From contig JAYOLW010000004.1 in NCBI GenBank assembly GCA_038120515.1, positions 1 through 64,000 on the forward strand: 64,000 bases of DNA, in the 5' to 3' direction. This stretch comes from JADHOX01 sp038120515. GTDB taxonomy: Bacteria > Pseudomonadota > Alphaproteobacteria > Rickettsiales > JABIRX01. This document shows positions 36,254 to 47,000 of the stretch, piece after piece (position 1 is the first letter of the stretch; every line of letters begins with the position of its first letter). The position numbers and the translations under genes were made by a program. The notes beneath the pieces are model-generated. The model saw nothing but the letters and a program-made list of their open reading frames with translations. It was not told the DNA's origin and did not search any database.

Positions 36254-37528
36254 ATGACAGAAATTTCAAATATACAAGCAATAGAAATCCTCGACTCAAG
36301 AGGTAACCCAACAGTTGAAGTAAAAATTACTTTATCTAATGGTATATCAGGTAGAGCTGCTGTTCCAAGCGGAGCATCTACTGGCAGCTTAGAAGCTTTT
36401 GAACTTAGAGATGGTGATACAAAAAGATATCTAGGCAAAGGTGTACTTAAAGCTGTACTTAATGTTAACACTATTATCAACGAGGAATTAAAAGGCTTTC
36501 CAATTAACGATCAGTCAGGACTTGATAACAAACTGATCGCGCTTGATAACACTACAAATAAATCAAAACTTGGTGCCAATGCTATATTAGGTGTCTCTCT
36601 TGCTTATGCACACGCTTCTGCAAATAATAATGGTATTTCATTATTTAAACAAATCAATTCAGCAAATAATTACAAAATGCCGGTTCCTATGATGAATATC
36701 ATTAATGGTGGAGCACATGCTGATAACCCAATTGATATTCAAGAATTCATGATCATGCCGGCACTAGCTGAATCAATTTCAGACGCTATTCGAATTGGTG
36801 CAGAAATTTTTCACAACCTAAAAAAATTACTAGTAAAAGATGGTTACAATACGGCTGTTGGTGACGAAGGTGGTTTTGCGCCAAATTTAAGCTCAACCGA
36901 ATCAGCTATTGAGTATATTATAAAAGCTATTGAATTAAGTGGTTATCAAGCTGGATCTGAAATATTATTAGCACTTGATGCGGCTTCTACTGAATTTTAT
37001 CAAGACGGGAAATACCATCTAAAAGGTGAAAATAAAATTTTAAATTCTGATGAACTTATCGATTACTATAGTTCTTTAGTTGACAAATACCCTATTTTCT
37101 CAATCGAAGATCCAATGTCTGAAGACGATTTCATCGGATGGGAAAATATCACCGCGAAACTTGGCAAAAAGGTTCAATTAGTTGGTGATGACTTATTTGT
37201 AACAAATCCAAAAATACTTGCTGAAGGGATTGCCGCAAAAAGAGCTAACTCAATCCTTATCAAAGTAAACCAAATTGGAACTTTGACAGAAACTTTAGAG
37301 GCTATCAATTTAGCCCATAAAAATGGTTATACCTCTATTTTATCCCATAGATCAGGAGAAACTGAAGATACAACCATATCTCATATTGCTGTTGCAACTG
37401 GTTGCGGTCAGATCAAAACTGGTTCATTATCTCGTTCAGATAGAACAGCTAAATATAACGAATTAATTCGTATTGAAAACGAACTTAATGGCAATGCCAT
37501 ATACGAACATATTAAACTTGCATCATAA
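36254..37528 (+). CDS. eno: Enolase
   Basis: It interconverts 2-phosphoglycerate and phosphoenolpyruvate. Features are the N-terminal EILDSRGNPTVEV, GAIPSGAS-like GRAAVPSGASTGSLEA, the metal-site aspartate/glutamates in ALDAASTEFY, SIEDPMSEDD and VGDDLFVTN, and SHRSGETEDTTI near the catalytic lysine/histidine. 424 residues, complete. It lies directly between kdsA and asd on one strand. Confidence 0.97.
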   Translation: MTEISNIQAIEILDSRGNPTVEVKITLSNGISGRAAVPSGASTGSLEAFELRDGDTKRYLGKGVLKAVLNVNTIINEELKGFPINDQSGLDNKLIALDNTTNKSKLGANAILGVSLAYAHASANNNGISLFKQINSANNYKMPVPMMNIINGGAHADNPIDIQEFMIMPALAESISDAIRIGAEIFHNLKKLLVKDGYNTAVGDEGGFAPNLSSTESAIEYIIKAIELSGYQAGSEILLALDAASTEFYQDGKYHLKGENKILNSDELIDYYSSLVDKYPIFSIEDPMSEDDFIGWENITAKLGKKVQLVGDDLFVTNPKILAEGIAAKRANSILIKVNQIGTLTETLEAINLAHKNGYTSILSHRSGETEDTTISHIAVATGCGQIKTGSLSRSDRTAKYNELIRIENELNGNAIYEHIKLAS

Positions 37529-37541
37529 TTAAGGTAAAAAA

Positions 37542-38579
37542 ATGACATATAATATTGCAGTTGTAGGAGCTACGGGAAATGTTGGAAGAGAATTATTAGC
37601 TATTTTAAGCGAAAGAAATTTTCCAGTTAATAATGTTTATGCTCTTGCATCAGAAAGATCTGTTAATAAAAAAGTCTCATTTGGTGGATCTACATTACTT
37701 GTTCAAGATCTTGCTAAATTTGACTTTTCAAAAGCTGATATCGCCCTCTTTTCTCCCGGAAGCTCAATATCTAAAATTTATGCACCCAAAGCTGCTGCAC
37801 AAGGATGTATTGTAATTGATAATACTTCATATTTTAGAATGGATAAAGACATACCTCTTATTGTTCCTGAGGTAAATCGTTCAGCTTTAAAAGACTATAG
37901 TAAAACTAACATCATATCAAACCCTAATTGTTCGACAATTCAAATGCTTGTTGCTTTGAAACCTCTGCATGATTTTGCCAAAATAAAAAGAATCGTTGTT
38001 TCAACATACCAATCAGTTTCTGGAGCAGGAAAATCAGCTATGGATGAATTATTTAATCAGACAAAAGGTGTTTATGAGAATAAAAAGATTGAAGCTATTA
38101 ATTTCACAAAACCTATCAGCTTTAACGTAATTCCTCATATTGACGTATTTTTAGAAGATGGAAGCACTAAAGAAGAATGGAAAATGGTTAATGAAACTAA
38201 AAAAATATTAGATCCAAACATAGAAGTTTCAGCTACTTGTGTTAGATGCCCTATTTTTGTTGGCCACGCAGAATCTATTAATGTAGAATTTCACAACCCC
38301 ATTACAGAAGACGATGCTTATAGAATTTTATCTGAAGCAGAAGGTGTTATTGTTTCCGACAAAAGAGAAGATGGCGGATACATGACTCCTAAAGAATGCG
38401 TAAGAGAAGATGAAGTGTTCATCTCAAGACTTCGAAAAGACAACACTGTAAAAAATGGACTTAACCTATGGTGCGTGGCTGACAATCTTAGAAAAGGTGC
38501 AGCTTTAAATACAATTCAAATTGCTGAATGTATTATCGAAGATTACCTATCAAAAACAGTCACAGCTAAAATTTCATAA
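37542..38579 (+). CDS. asd: Aspartate-semialdehyde dehydrogenase
   Basis: It reduces aspartyl phosphate to the semialdehyde, the branch point to diaminopimelate, lysine and threonine. The NADP loop is VVGATGNVGRELLAIL, the catalytic cysteine is in IISNPNCSTIQML, and the substrate-binding region runs through STYQSVSGAGKSAMDEL and RCPIFVGHAESINVEF. 345 residues. With dapD and dapE at 61-63 kb it indicates diaminopimelate synthesis for peptidoglycan. Confidence 0.96.
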   Translation: MTYNIAVVGATGNVGRELLAILSERNFPVNNVYALASERSVNKKVSFGGSTLLVQDLAKFDFSKADIALFSPGSSISKIYAPKAAAQGCIVIDNTSYFRMDKDIPLIVPEVNRSALKDYSKTNIISNPNCSTIQMLVALKPLHDFAKIKRIVVSTYQSVSGAGKSAMDELFNQTKGVYENKKIEAINFTKPISFNVIPHIDVFLEDGSTKEEWKMVNETKKILDPNIEVSATCVRCPIFVGHAESINVEFHNPITEDDAYRILSEAEGVIVSDKREDGGYMTPKECVREDEVFISRLRKDNTVKNGLNLWCVADNLRKGAALNTIQIAECIIEDYLSKTVTAKIS

Positions 38580-38640
38580 TATAAAAACAGGAAAGATATT
38601 ATTGATTTATATCTTGACGTTTTAAGCTTTTAATATAAAA

Positions 38641-38671
38641 AATGTCTCGCGTTATATAAACGCGCGACATT
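38641..38671. repeat. Inverted repeat 4 bases upstream of tRNA-Lys
   Basis: The left arm aatgtctcgcg pairs with the right arm cgcgcgacatt (10 of 11 positions) around the loop ttatataaa. It could end the asd transcript, but no T-run follows. It could instead be part of the tRNA-Lys leader. A weak upstream box (TTGACG at 38614, TATAAA at 38634, 14-base spacer) leaves the promoter open. Confidence 0.7.
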
Positions 38672-38675
38672 ATTT

Positions 38676-38751
38676 GGGTGCTTAGCTCAGTTGGTAGAGC
38701 AGTTGACTTTTAATCAATTGGTCCGGGGTTCGAATCCCCGAGCACCCACCA
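38676..38751 (+). tRNA. tRNA-Lys (anticodon TTT)
   Basis: The acceptor GGGTGCT pairs with AGCACCC, with discriminator A and an encoded CCA. The anticodon loop CTTTTAA gives TTT. The D arm is TAGCTCAGTTGGTAGAGCA and the T arm GGGGTTCGAATCCCC. 76 bases. Confidence 0.97.
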
Positions 38752-38762
38752 ATTTATTTCCA

Positions 38763-39212
38763 TTACAATTTTTTAACCTCTTCAAGAACTTCATCTACAT
38801 GATTCTTGACACTGACTTTTCGCCATTCTTTAACAATTTCTAATTGCTTGTTTAACAAGAAGGTAGATCGATCAATTCCCATATATTTTTTTCCATACAT
38901 CGACTTCTCAATCCAAACACCCAATTTATTACATAATTCTTTATCAGAATCACTGATCAAATCAAATTTAAGATCATATTTTGCAATAAATTTATCATGA
39001 CTGGCAACACTGTCCGCGGAAACACCAATGACAACTGTATCAAATTCTGCAAATTGTTTTAGTTTATTATTAAAATCATTAGCTTCAATAGTGCATCCTG
39101 GAGTATTGTCCTTAGGATAAAAATATAGAACTACATTTTTTTCGTTTTTAAAATCCGAAATATTGATAGATTTATTAGAATTAGCTGGAAGCGTAAAATC
39201 AAAGGAAGTCAT
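38763..39212 (-). CDS. bcp: Thioredoxin-dependent peroxiredoxin (BCP/PrxQ)
   Basis: A 149-residue peroxidase reducing hydrogen peroxide and organic peroxides. The peroxidatic cysteine is in YFYPKDNTPGCTIEANDF. Further blocks are VIGVSADSVASHDKF and DRSTFLLNKQ. The second cysteine usual in PrxQ five residues after the first is absent here (asparagine stands there), so it may work as a one-cysteine form. It is convergent with the tRNA-Lys gene. Confidence 0.92.
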   Translation of the reverse strand: MTSFDFTLPANSNKSINISDFKNEKNVVLYFYPKDNTPGCTIEANDFNNKLKQFAEFDTVVIGVSADSVASHDKFIAKYDLKFDLISDSDKELCNKLGVWIEKSMYGKKYMGIDRSTFLLNKQLEIVKEWRKVSVKNHVDEVLEEVKKL

Positions 39213-39289
39213 AAAAATAAATATAATAAAAAGAGTTAATTTTTTATCTATAACTACAATAACAGTTTTAAACTTTCTGCACTAATTTT

Positions 39290-39316
39290 TTTAGAAAGCG
39301 ATTTTTATTGTATAAT
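39290..39316 (+). promoter_or_regulatory. Candidate sigma70 promoter for the ABC transporter / NtrYX-like run
   Basis: A perfect TATAAT stands at 39311-39316, 64 bases before the start codon at 39380. The -35 region is poor (TTTAGA at 39290, 15-base spacer). It is the best candidate for transcription of the plus-strand genes that begin here. Confidence 0.4.
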
Positions 39317-39379
39317 AAAAATAAAATTTGTAAGTAACAGCTGATTCAATTACTTCTAAATTGATACATTTTTATCTTT

Positions 39380-41119
39380 ATGAACAAAACGAACTCTAAT
39401 AAAAACTACAAGTCATGCTTCAAGCTTTTACTAAATTATGCTAGCTCATACAAGCTATTAATTTTTGGTTTTATTATTGCTTTAACGGTATCTTCAGCCT
39501 CTGTTTTATCTCTTGGAACTGCATTAAGATATCTAATTGACTCAGGCTTCAAACTTAACGACTCGTTAAATTATGCAATATTAATTTTATTATTAATTGT
39601 AATATTTCTCTCATTAGCAACAAGTCTAAGATTTTATTTTGTAACATTATTGTCAGAAAAAATAATATTAAAAATAAGACATGATGTTTTTCATAAGCTA
39701 ATTTATCAAAATCAAAGTTTTTTCAACAAGAACAAGATTGGCAATTTAATTTCGTCTGTTACGAATGATCTGGCGCTAATTCAATCTTTCATTGCCTCAA
39801 ATCTATCTATATTACTTAGAAATTTTATTATTTTAGTGGGTGCAATTACAATCTTATCATCAACTAACATTACCTTATTTTTCTATATAATTACATTAAT
39901 ACCAATTGTTGTTCTTCCTTTGATATTTTTTATAAAAAGATTAAGAAAACAATCTAAAGAAACTCAAAATGTTATTGCTGATTTGACCGCCAATATGCAT
40001 GAACATTTATTAGGTATCAAAACAATACAAGCCTTCTCTGCGGAAAATTACTCTTCACAAATTTTTAAAACTCAACAAGACATTGTCCTTAATTTTTCTA
40101 AAAGACGAATTTTGACTAGAAGCATTCTTACATTAGTGATTATTTTTTTAGTATTTACTACAATTTTATTTTTAATCAAAAAAGCTGGTGTTTTATTACT
40201 TACAAATCAAATATCTGCTGGCGAACTTTCATCATTTGTATTTTTTAGCCTATTAATTGCTGGATCCTTTGGTGCCATTGCAGAAGTTATAGGAAACTTA
40301 TTTAAATCTCTTGGTGCTTTTGAAAGAATATCACAAATCCTTAACAACTATGAAGAAAAAAGAAATCACAACAAAACTCAACAATTAGACCAAGAAATAT
40401 TCCCGATAAAGTTTGATAAAGTAAATTTTGCCTATCCCGAAACAAACTTAATATTAAGAGATATAAATTTGTCTATAAACAAAAACCAAATCGTTGCAAT
40501 TGTAGGACCGAGCGGATCAGGAAAATCAACCTTATTTAATCTGCTCTTAGCTTTTTATAATACTAATTCTGGTTCTATAAAATTTGGTAATGTATCATAT
40601 AACAAACTTAGTACTGCAACTATACGTTCAAAATTTTCATTAGTTCCACAAGATCCTTTTATGTTTTCTGGTTCAATTGCAGAAAATATCGCGCTTAGCC
40701 AAGAGTTTGATGATAACAAAATCATTAATGCTTTAGAATTAGCGCAAGCACTAGAGTTTGTAGAAAAACTTGATCAAGGTATTTTTACAGAATTAAATGA
40801 AAATGGCACAAATCTTTCAGCTGGACAAAAACAAAGAATTGCAATTGCTAGAGCTGTTTATCACAAATCTTCAGTAATTTTACTTGATGAAGCAACAAGT
40901 AATATTGACAACAAAAACGAGCAAAACCTTGTCAAAGTTCTAAAAAAACTAAGTACAAAATTTACAATAATTATTATTGCTCATAGAAGAGAAACAATTC
41001 AAAATGCAGATTACATATATGTTTTAAACAATGGTCAAATTATTGATGAAGGCTCTGATGATGACCTTAATAATAAAAAAGGCCTTTACAAATCTTTATT
41101 AGGAATGCAATCTGACTAA
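39380..41119 (+). CDS. msbA: ABC exporter, MsbA-like (lipid A flippase candidate)
   Basis: A half-size ABC exporter of 579 residues. The N-terminal part has six membrane helices (two clear pairs near residues 20-75 and 135-185, another near 250-300). The ATPase part has Walker A GPSGSGKSTL, signature LSAGQKQRIAIARA, Walker B VILLDEATSNID and the switch histidine in IIAHRRET. The fold and length fit MsbA, which flips lipid A core across the inner membrane, and LPS genes are present in the window. Other exporters share this layout, so the substrate is inferred. Confidence 0.7.
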   Translation: MNKTNSNKNYKSCFKLLLNYASSYKLLIFGFIIALTVSSASVLSLGTALRYLIDSGFKLNDSLNYAILILLLIVIFLSLATSLRFYFVTLLSEKIILKIRHDVFHKLIYQNQSFFNKNKIGNLISSVTNDLALIQSFIASNLSILLRNFIILVGAITILSSTNITLFFYIITLIPIVVLPLIFFIKRLRKQSKETQNVIADLTANMHEHLLGIKTIQAFSAENYSSQIFKTQQDIVLNFSKRRILTRSILTLVIIFLVFTTILFLIKKAGVLLLTNQISAGELSSFVFFSLLIAGSFGAIAEVIGNLFKSLGAFERISQILNNYEEKRNHNKTQQLDQEIFPIKFDKVNFAYPETNLILRDINLSINKNQIVAIVGPSGSGKSTLFNLLLAFYNTNSGSIKFGNVSYNKLSTATIRSKFSLVPQDPFMFSGSIAENIALSQEFDDNKIINALELAQALEFVEKLDQGIFTELNENGTNLSAGQKQRIAIARAVYHKSSVILLDEATSNIDNKNEQNLVKVLKKLSTKFTIIIIAHRRETIQNADYIYVLNNGQIIDEGSDDDLNNKKGLYKSLLGMQSD

Positions 41120-41153
41120 AAATGTATTTATATTACAAAATTATTACCAAGAA

Positions 41154-42620
41154 ATGATTAAATTTATTTATGACAAATTAAAACCATATGTGAATATCAT
41201 TTCTGCGATTTTGGTAATTTTGTCGTTATGTTTTGTAATGTTAACCCATTATAAAATCTACATATCAAATTCTGGAGATGCATCAGAACCAGTTCCTAAC
41301 TGGCTTCTACTTTTAGACCTTTTACTAATAATAATAATCTGTAGTCTTATTGGCCTTAGAATTAGAAATTTCATTAATAAATATTTAAAAGGTAATAGTA
41401 AAAACAAATTACAAAGAAAAATCTTAAACATAATAATATTGTTTGCAATATTACCACCATTTTTATGTATTACATATTTCTACATATATTTCTCTAATAG
41501 TTCAAAAATGTGGTTTAACAACGCCATCGATCAATCATTAAAAGAATCTCTAGAAATTTCCAAAATTTACGTTAACGAAAATAAAGCTAGGCTAAAAGAT
41601 AACTTATTTGAACTCAAAAGATTTGTGGAGAAGAATACTGATCTATTGCTTAGTAACCCAATCAAATTTGAAAAGAAATTCTCAGCCCTTGCAGCAAGCA
41701 GATCTATTACTGAGGCAGTTATTTTAATTAATAACAAAAATAAAAATAAGATTTTATCTAAAACTGCATTCTCATTTTATCCATCTCTTGAAAATTTTAA
41801 TATCACCCAAGATTACAAGCCAAATGATGCTGGAGTCAGTATCATCATGAATGAAGATGACAATTATATGAGAGCAATTACTACCTTAGATAATATGCCT
41901 AACACATATATATTACTTGGTATATTAGTAAATGATAAGGTAATAATGCATATCAAAAATGTTCAAGGTGCCAATAAAGACTACAACAACCTGAAATCTA
42001 ATATTGAGATTACCCAGAAACAATTTTTAACAAGCTTTACCATCTTGAGTTTTCTTGTTATCTTATCTTTGATTCTTTTATTTATAATTTTTATTTCAAA
42101 ATACATACTGCCTTTATTAGAGGTTATAAATGGTATGCAAAAAATTTCCGAAGGTGATTATTCAACTGAATTAGACAAATCTAACAAAAATACTGAAATT
42201 TCATTGCTTTTTTCCTCTTTCAATAAAATGACTAAATTAATTGCTCAAAAAAATAATGATCTTTCATTTTCTATGCAATTAAGTGAATCAAAAAAAGACT
42301 TTCTTGAATATATCCTTGGCTCTCTTCCTACAGGAGTAATATATATAAATACTAATAAAAACATAACTCTTTATAATCAAGCTTCATCAAATATCCTTAA
42401 TGAAAAGTCACTAAATGGTAAGAATATATCAGAGGTATTTGTTGGAATTGAAAAATTAATAGCAATTGCTGAAAAACATCCTGACAAACATCATGAAGAA
42501 ATTATAAAAATTAAAATTAATGGAAAAGTTCAAAAAATAAGCGTAACTATTGCAATAGATTTTGCAAAAGGAGAAATAAGAGGCTTTATCATTAATTTTT
42601 TAACTGTAATAAACAACTAA
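41154..42620 (+). CDS. NtrY-like sensor protein lacking the histidine kinase domain
   Basis: 488 residues. Three N-terminal membrane helices (AILVILSLCFVMLTHYKIY; LLLLDLLLIIIICSLIGL; IIILFAILPPFLCITYFYI) come first. A ~170-residue extracytoplasmic sensor follows (FNNAIDQSLKESLEISKIYV), then a fourth helix near 295-315, a HAMP-like segment (ISEGDYSTELDKSNKNTEI) and a PAS domain (ILGSLPTGVIYINTNKNI). The protein stops just after the PAS domain (FIINFLTVINN). NtrY has its phospho-acceptor helix (HEIKNPL type) and ATPase domain at that point. Only 18 bases separate the stop from the NtrX-like gene, so no kinase remnant is left. Confidence 0.8.
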   Translation: MIKFIYDKLKPYVNIISAILVILSLCFVMLTHYKIYISNSGDASEPVPNWLLLLDLLLIIIICSLIGLRIRNFINKYLKGNSKNKLQRKILNIIILFAILPPFLCITYFYIYFSNSSKMWFNNAIDQSLKESLEISKIYVNENKARLKDNLFELKRFVEKNTDLLLSNPIKFEKKFSALAASRSITEAVILINNKNKNKILSKTAFSFYPSLENFNITQDYKPNDAGVSIIMNEDDNYMRAITTLDNMPNTYILLGILVNDKVIMHIKNVQGANKDYNNLKSNIEITQKQFLTSFTILSFLVILSLILLFIIFISKYILPLLEVINGMQKISEGDYSTELDKSNKNTEISLLFSSFNKMTKLIAQKNNDLSFSMQLSESKKDFLEYILGSLPTGVIYINTNKNITLYNQASSNILNEKSLNGKNISEVFVGIEKLIAIAEKHPDKHHEEIIKIKINGKVQKISVTIAIDFAKGEIRGFIINFLTVINN

Positions 42621-42638
42621 CCTTTTAGATATAGAATC

Positions 42639-43985
42639 ATGACTAAATGCTATATATTAATAAATAGTACCACAACAAAGAAAAAGCTAACCTCATTCTT
42701 TGAAAATAATAAAATTGAGTTTGCAACTATATGTGATTCTAATCTAGAGCAATTAAACATAGAAGATGTTTCTAATGCAGCGTTATTTATTGATTCTGAA
42801 AATTTAATTAAAATCGCAGAATTCTACAATTTTCAAAAGACTAATTTCCAAAGTACTATTTTAATTCAGAATATATCTGACAACATTACTACAAAAAAAC
42901 ATACAAAGCTCTGTGAGCTAATAATTAACCCGCCTTTATCAAAGGTAAAACTTGAAAAAACTTATGATTTTATAAACAAATATAATATTTTAGAGATTAA
43001 CAATAAAAATGTAGATTCATTTGATTATGGTGAATATTTCTTACAAGGAACCTCGCAAATACTTGGCAACTTTAACACTGAACTAAAAAACATTGCAAAA
43101 ACCCAAGATAATATTTTTCTTGAAGGTAGTTTAGGTACTGAAAAAATAAGAGTTTTAAATCATATTGTTGAAAATGTTAGGGCTAAAAGTGAAAAAATTG
43201 TTTATTTAAGATGTAAACAAGTAATGAAAAGTGATGCTCCTAAAAAAGTTATCAATACAATATTAAAGAGCTTATCTAATAATTCTGAATTTAATGAACT
43301 TTTAGTAATTTACCAACCTTATCATCTTGATGAAGAGGCACAAAATATATTATTGTCACTCTTAACAGAAAAACAAAATATTCAATCTATTACTGTTAGT
43401 CAGTATTCGCCGGATGTATTAATTAACGAGTTTAATTTCAAGAAAGATTTAATTGCTTTGTTAACCAATCAAACTATTAAAATCCCTGTTCTTGTAAATA
43501 GAAAACATGACATTCCTCACATTGTGGATTATTTAACTGAACGTCTTATTTCGATATATGGTTGTCAGGATATCAAATTTTCAACTACCGCTCTTATTAC
43601 ACTTCAATCATATGAATGGCCTGGTAATTATACAGAACTTAGAAATATCATAGAATCATTATTAATAAATGCAGTTGAAAACCAAATGGATATAATCGAA
43701 TCAAAAGACTTACCTTCTGATTTATTTATTGTTAATCAAGCATCGCTTAACCCTTCTGTTAATTATGATATTATGTCAAAAGATCTTAAGGAAGCACGAT
43801 CAATTTTTGAGAAGCAATATATAGAAGCCCAAATTCGAAGATTTGGTGGCAATGTTTCTCATACCGCAAATTTTATTGGTATGGAAAGAACCGCATTACA
43901 TAGAAAATTATCTTATCTTGGAATTATGAGTGACGACTTAAGATCTTCAATAAAAGGATATAAGAGAAGCTCAAGTAATAGCTAA
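42639..43985 (+). CDS. Degenerate NtrX-like regulator (HTH intact, receiver and AAA+ motifs lost)
   Basis: 448 residues. The C-terminus is a well-kept NtrX-type Fis helix-turn-helix: EARSIFEKQYIEAQIRRFGG, then NVSHTANFIGMERTALHRKL. The middle follows the sigma54-activator AAA+ outline up to SYEWPGNYTELRNIIESLLI. The catalytic parts are gone. Walker A reads EGSLGTEKIRV, the Walker B place reads ELLVIYQPYHLD, and no GAFTGA exists between them. In the receiver the acidic pair is replaced by Asn9-Ser10 and the Lys-Pro motif reads IINPPLS; only Asp52 may correspond to the phospho-acceptor. I infer a phosphorylation-independent DNA-binding protein. Confidence 0.8.
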   Translation: MTKCYILINSTTTKKKLTSFFENNKIEFATICDSNLEQLNIEDVSNAALFIDSENLIKIAEFYNFQKTNFQSTILIQNISDNITTKKHTKLCELIINPPLSKVKLEKTYDFINKYNILEINNKNVDSFDYGEYFLQGTSQILGNFNTELKNIAKTQDNIFLEGSLGTEKIRVLNHIVENVRAKSEKIVYLRCKQVMKSDAPKKVINTILKSLSNNSEFNELLVIYQPYHLDEEAQNILLSLLTEKQNIQSITVSQYSPDVLINEFNFKKDLIALLTNQTIKIPVLVNRKHDIPHIVDYLTERLISIYGCQDIKFSTTALITLQSYEWPGNYTELRNIIESLLINAVENQMDIIESKDLPSDLFIVNQASLNPSVNYDIMSKDLKEARSIFEKQYIEAQIRRFGGNVSHTANFIGMERTALHRKLSYLGIMSDDLRSSIKGYKRSSSNS

Positions 43986-44021
43986 CAATATCCACTACTA
44001 GCATCATTTAATTGTTTAAAA

Positions 44022-47000
44022 ATGTCTGAAGCATTGCAAAAGAAAATATCAAAGAAGTTTTTATCTTCTTATAAAATTGCTTTAAATTCATCTGATTTAA
44101 AAGCATTTGATAATGAGAAACTTAATTTTATTGCCAATACTCTTTTGAAGCTAGGCTTTCAGAAGAAACCTGGAGAAGCTAAATTGGATATAGTTACCCC
44201 TAGTAGTAAAGATGATAATTTTAATTTAGATGCTAGCATTATAAATATAATTAACGATGATAAACCATTTTTGGTTGATTCTATAACATCAGCAATAAAT
44301 GATTTAGGTTATCATATAAATTTAATTGTTAACAAAGTTTTATATATAAAAAGAGATAAAAATAATTTTATTGAAGATATCAAAGACACAAAATATGACG
44401 AAAACTTCAAAGCAGAATCATATATTCAACTTCATATCAAGAAAATTTATAACAACAAAACCAAAGAATTCTTAAAAAATCAATTAACACATATTGTTCA
44501 ACTTGTTGAGGTTGCAGTTTTTGATTGGAAAAAGACAATAGACCTTCTTGATGATGCTAGACATAAAATTATAAAAACTGATCATGAGTCAGATAAAAAA
44601 CACGAAGCAATTGAATTTATTGATTGGGCATTAGATAGTAACTTTATCTTTTTAGGTTATTCAGAAACTTATATTAAGGAAAAAAATGAAACTTTTGATT
44701 TTGTCCAGAAAAACTCTGAAAATCTTGGTATTCAAAGATTACACAATTATGATGATCTATCATCAATTACCAAAAAGGTTTTTTTAGAAGATAATTTTCC
44801 TATTATTATAGTAAGTAAATTAATTGCAAAATCGCCTGTTCATCGACCTGTTAATCTAGACATGATTCGAATAACTATTTTTGATGACAAGCTAACACCT
44901 TCGGGTGAACTTCGTTTTATTGGTTTATTTACATCAAAACTATTCTATCAATATGCAAAAGATATACCTATAATTAGAAAAAAAATTGAATATGTAACTA
45001 AAAAAGCCAATTTTGATCCGAAAGGGCATAATGGTAAAGCATTAGTTTCAGTTTTGGAATCATATCCAAGAGAAGAATTATTTCCGATTAAACATGATGA
45101 ATTATTAGATATCTCATTGGGAATTATAAAACTTGGTGGTTCAAATGAGGTTAAAACATTTTTTAGAATAGATCCTTTATGTAGATTTATTAGTGTAATT
45201 TGTTTTGTTCCAAAGAAAAATTTTAGTACCGGTATAAGACAAAATATTCAAAAGATTTTGTCGAATGAGATAAATCATAAAGTTACATCTCACTCAACAT
45301 TGATTTCAGATCAACCTTATGCAAGAGTTCATTTTATAATTGTTGTTAAGGATTGCAACATCAGAAAAATTAATTACAAGAAAATTGAAAAACTAATTAC
45401 TGAATCTGCACAAAATTGGCATGATCAACTTGAAATAGAGATTTTTCAAAATTATGATGAAAATCTAGCAACAGGATATGTCAGTAAATATCTAAATTGT
45501 TTTCCTTTGTCATATCAAGAGCATTTTAGTTTTTGCAATGCAGTTAATGATGTTGTTATATTTGATAATTTGTTAAAAAATGACAGCCCTTTTATATCTT
45601 TGTCTAAAATTGATGATAGAGAAGGTATTTTTCATTTAAAATTATACACTGTTAATCAGGTTACATTATCAAATATAATGCCAACATTGAATAATTTTGG
45701 ACTAAATGTAATCAGTGAAAATATCTATTTAATAAAACCAGAAAATTCTATCAAGAAAATTTGGATAAGCAGTTTTGATGTTTCTATTAATATTTCAGAT
45801 TCAGAGTTTATATCAATTAAGAAACATTTTGAACTAGCTCTTTTAGATTGTTGGCTTTCTAAATATGAAAATGATCATTTGAATCAATTACTGTTAAAAG
45901 CATCATTTCATATTAAAGATATTTTCCTTATTAGATCATTTGCCAAATATATTATTCAAACTAGCTTTTCATTCAGTTTAGACTTTATTGAAAATACCCT
46001 TGTTGAATACCCAGATATCACTAGAGAGATCAAGGATTTATTTTATGCAAAATTTGATCCCTCAATAAAGAATAGAAACATTTCGAAATTTAAAGACAAT
46101 ATTTTAAAACACTTACAAAAAATTTCAAATATTTCTCATGATCATATTTTTAAAAAATTTGTTGAAATTATCGACAATATGGTTCGAACAAATTTTTTCC
46201 AAAAAGATCAAAATAATTATATATCCTTTAAGTTATTAAGTAAAAACTTATCAGATTTATTGTTACCAAAACCTTTTGCAGAAATTTTTGTTTATTCGGC
46301 TGAAACAGAAGGTATTCATTTGCGTGGAGGAAAGGTTGCACGAGGTGGCCTTAGATGGTCTGATAGGATTGCTGATTATCGAACTGAAGTTCACGGGCTT
46401 GCAAAAGCTCAAATGACTAAAAACTCCATTATTGTTCCTGTAGGTTCCAAAGGTGGATTTATAGTTAAGAAAGATACATCAAAATTAACAAGAGATGAGT
46501 TTGTTGCAGAAGGTATTAAATCTTATACTACTTTCTTAAGTGGTTTACTAGATATAACCGACAACATAATAGATGAAAAAATTGTCAAACCTGATTCTGT
46601 GATTTGTTACGATGGAGATGATCCGTATCTAGTAGTTGCTGCTGATAAAGGAACAGCTACATTTTCAGATATTGCAAATTCAATATCTGCAAAATATAAT
46701 TTTTGGCTTGGCGATGCTTTTGCCTCAGGTGGATCTCAAGGCTATGATCATAAGAAGATGGGAATCACAGCAAAAGGAGCTTGGCAATCAGTCACAAGAC
46801 ATTTTTTTGAAATTGGGATAAATATTAATAAGAATGATTTTAGTTGCATAGGTATTGGTGATATGTCGGGAGACGTATTTGGTAATGGTATGTTATTATC
46901 AAAAAAACTTAAGCTTGTTGCAGCTTTTAATCACATGCATATTTTTATTGACCCTACCCCTAATGCAGAAAAATCTTTTAAAGAAAGACAAAGGTTGTTT

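Noticed and set aside
42639..43985. Treating the NtrX-like gene as a pseudogene
   Set aside because: The frame is intact over 448 codons, the DNA-binding domain is highly conserved, and the losses are confined to catalytic motifs, which fits altered function better than decay.
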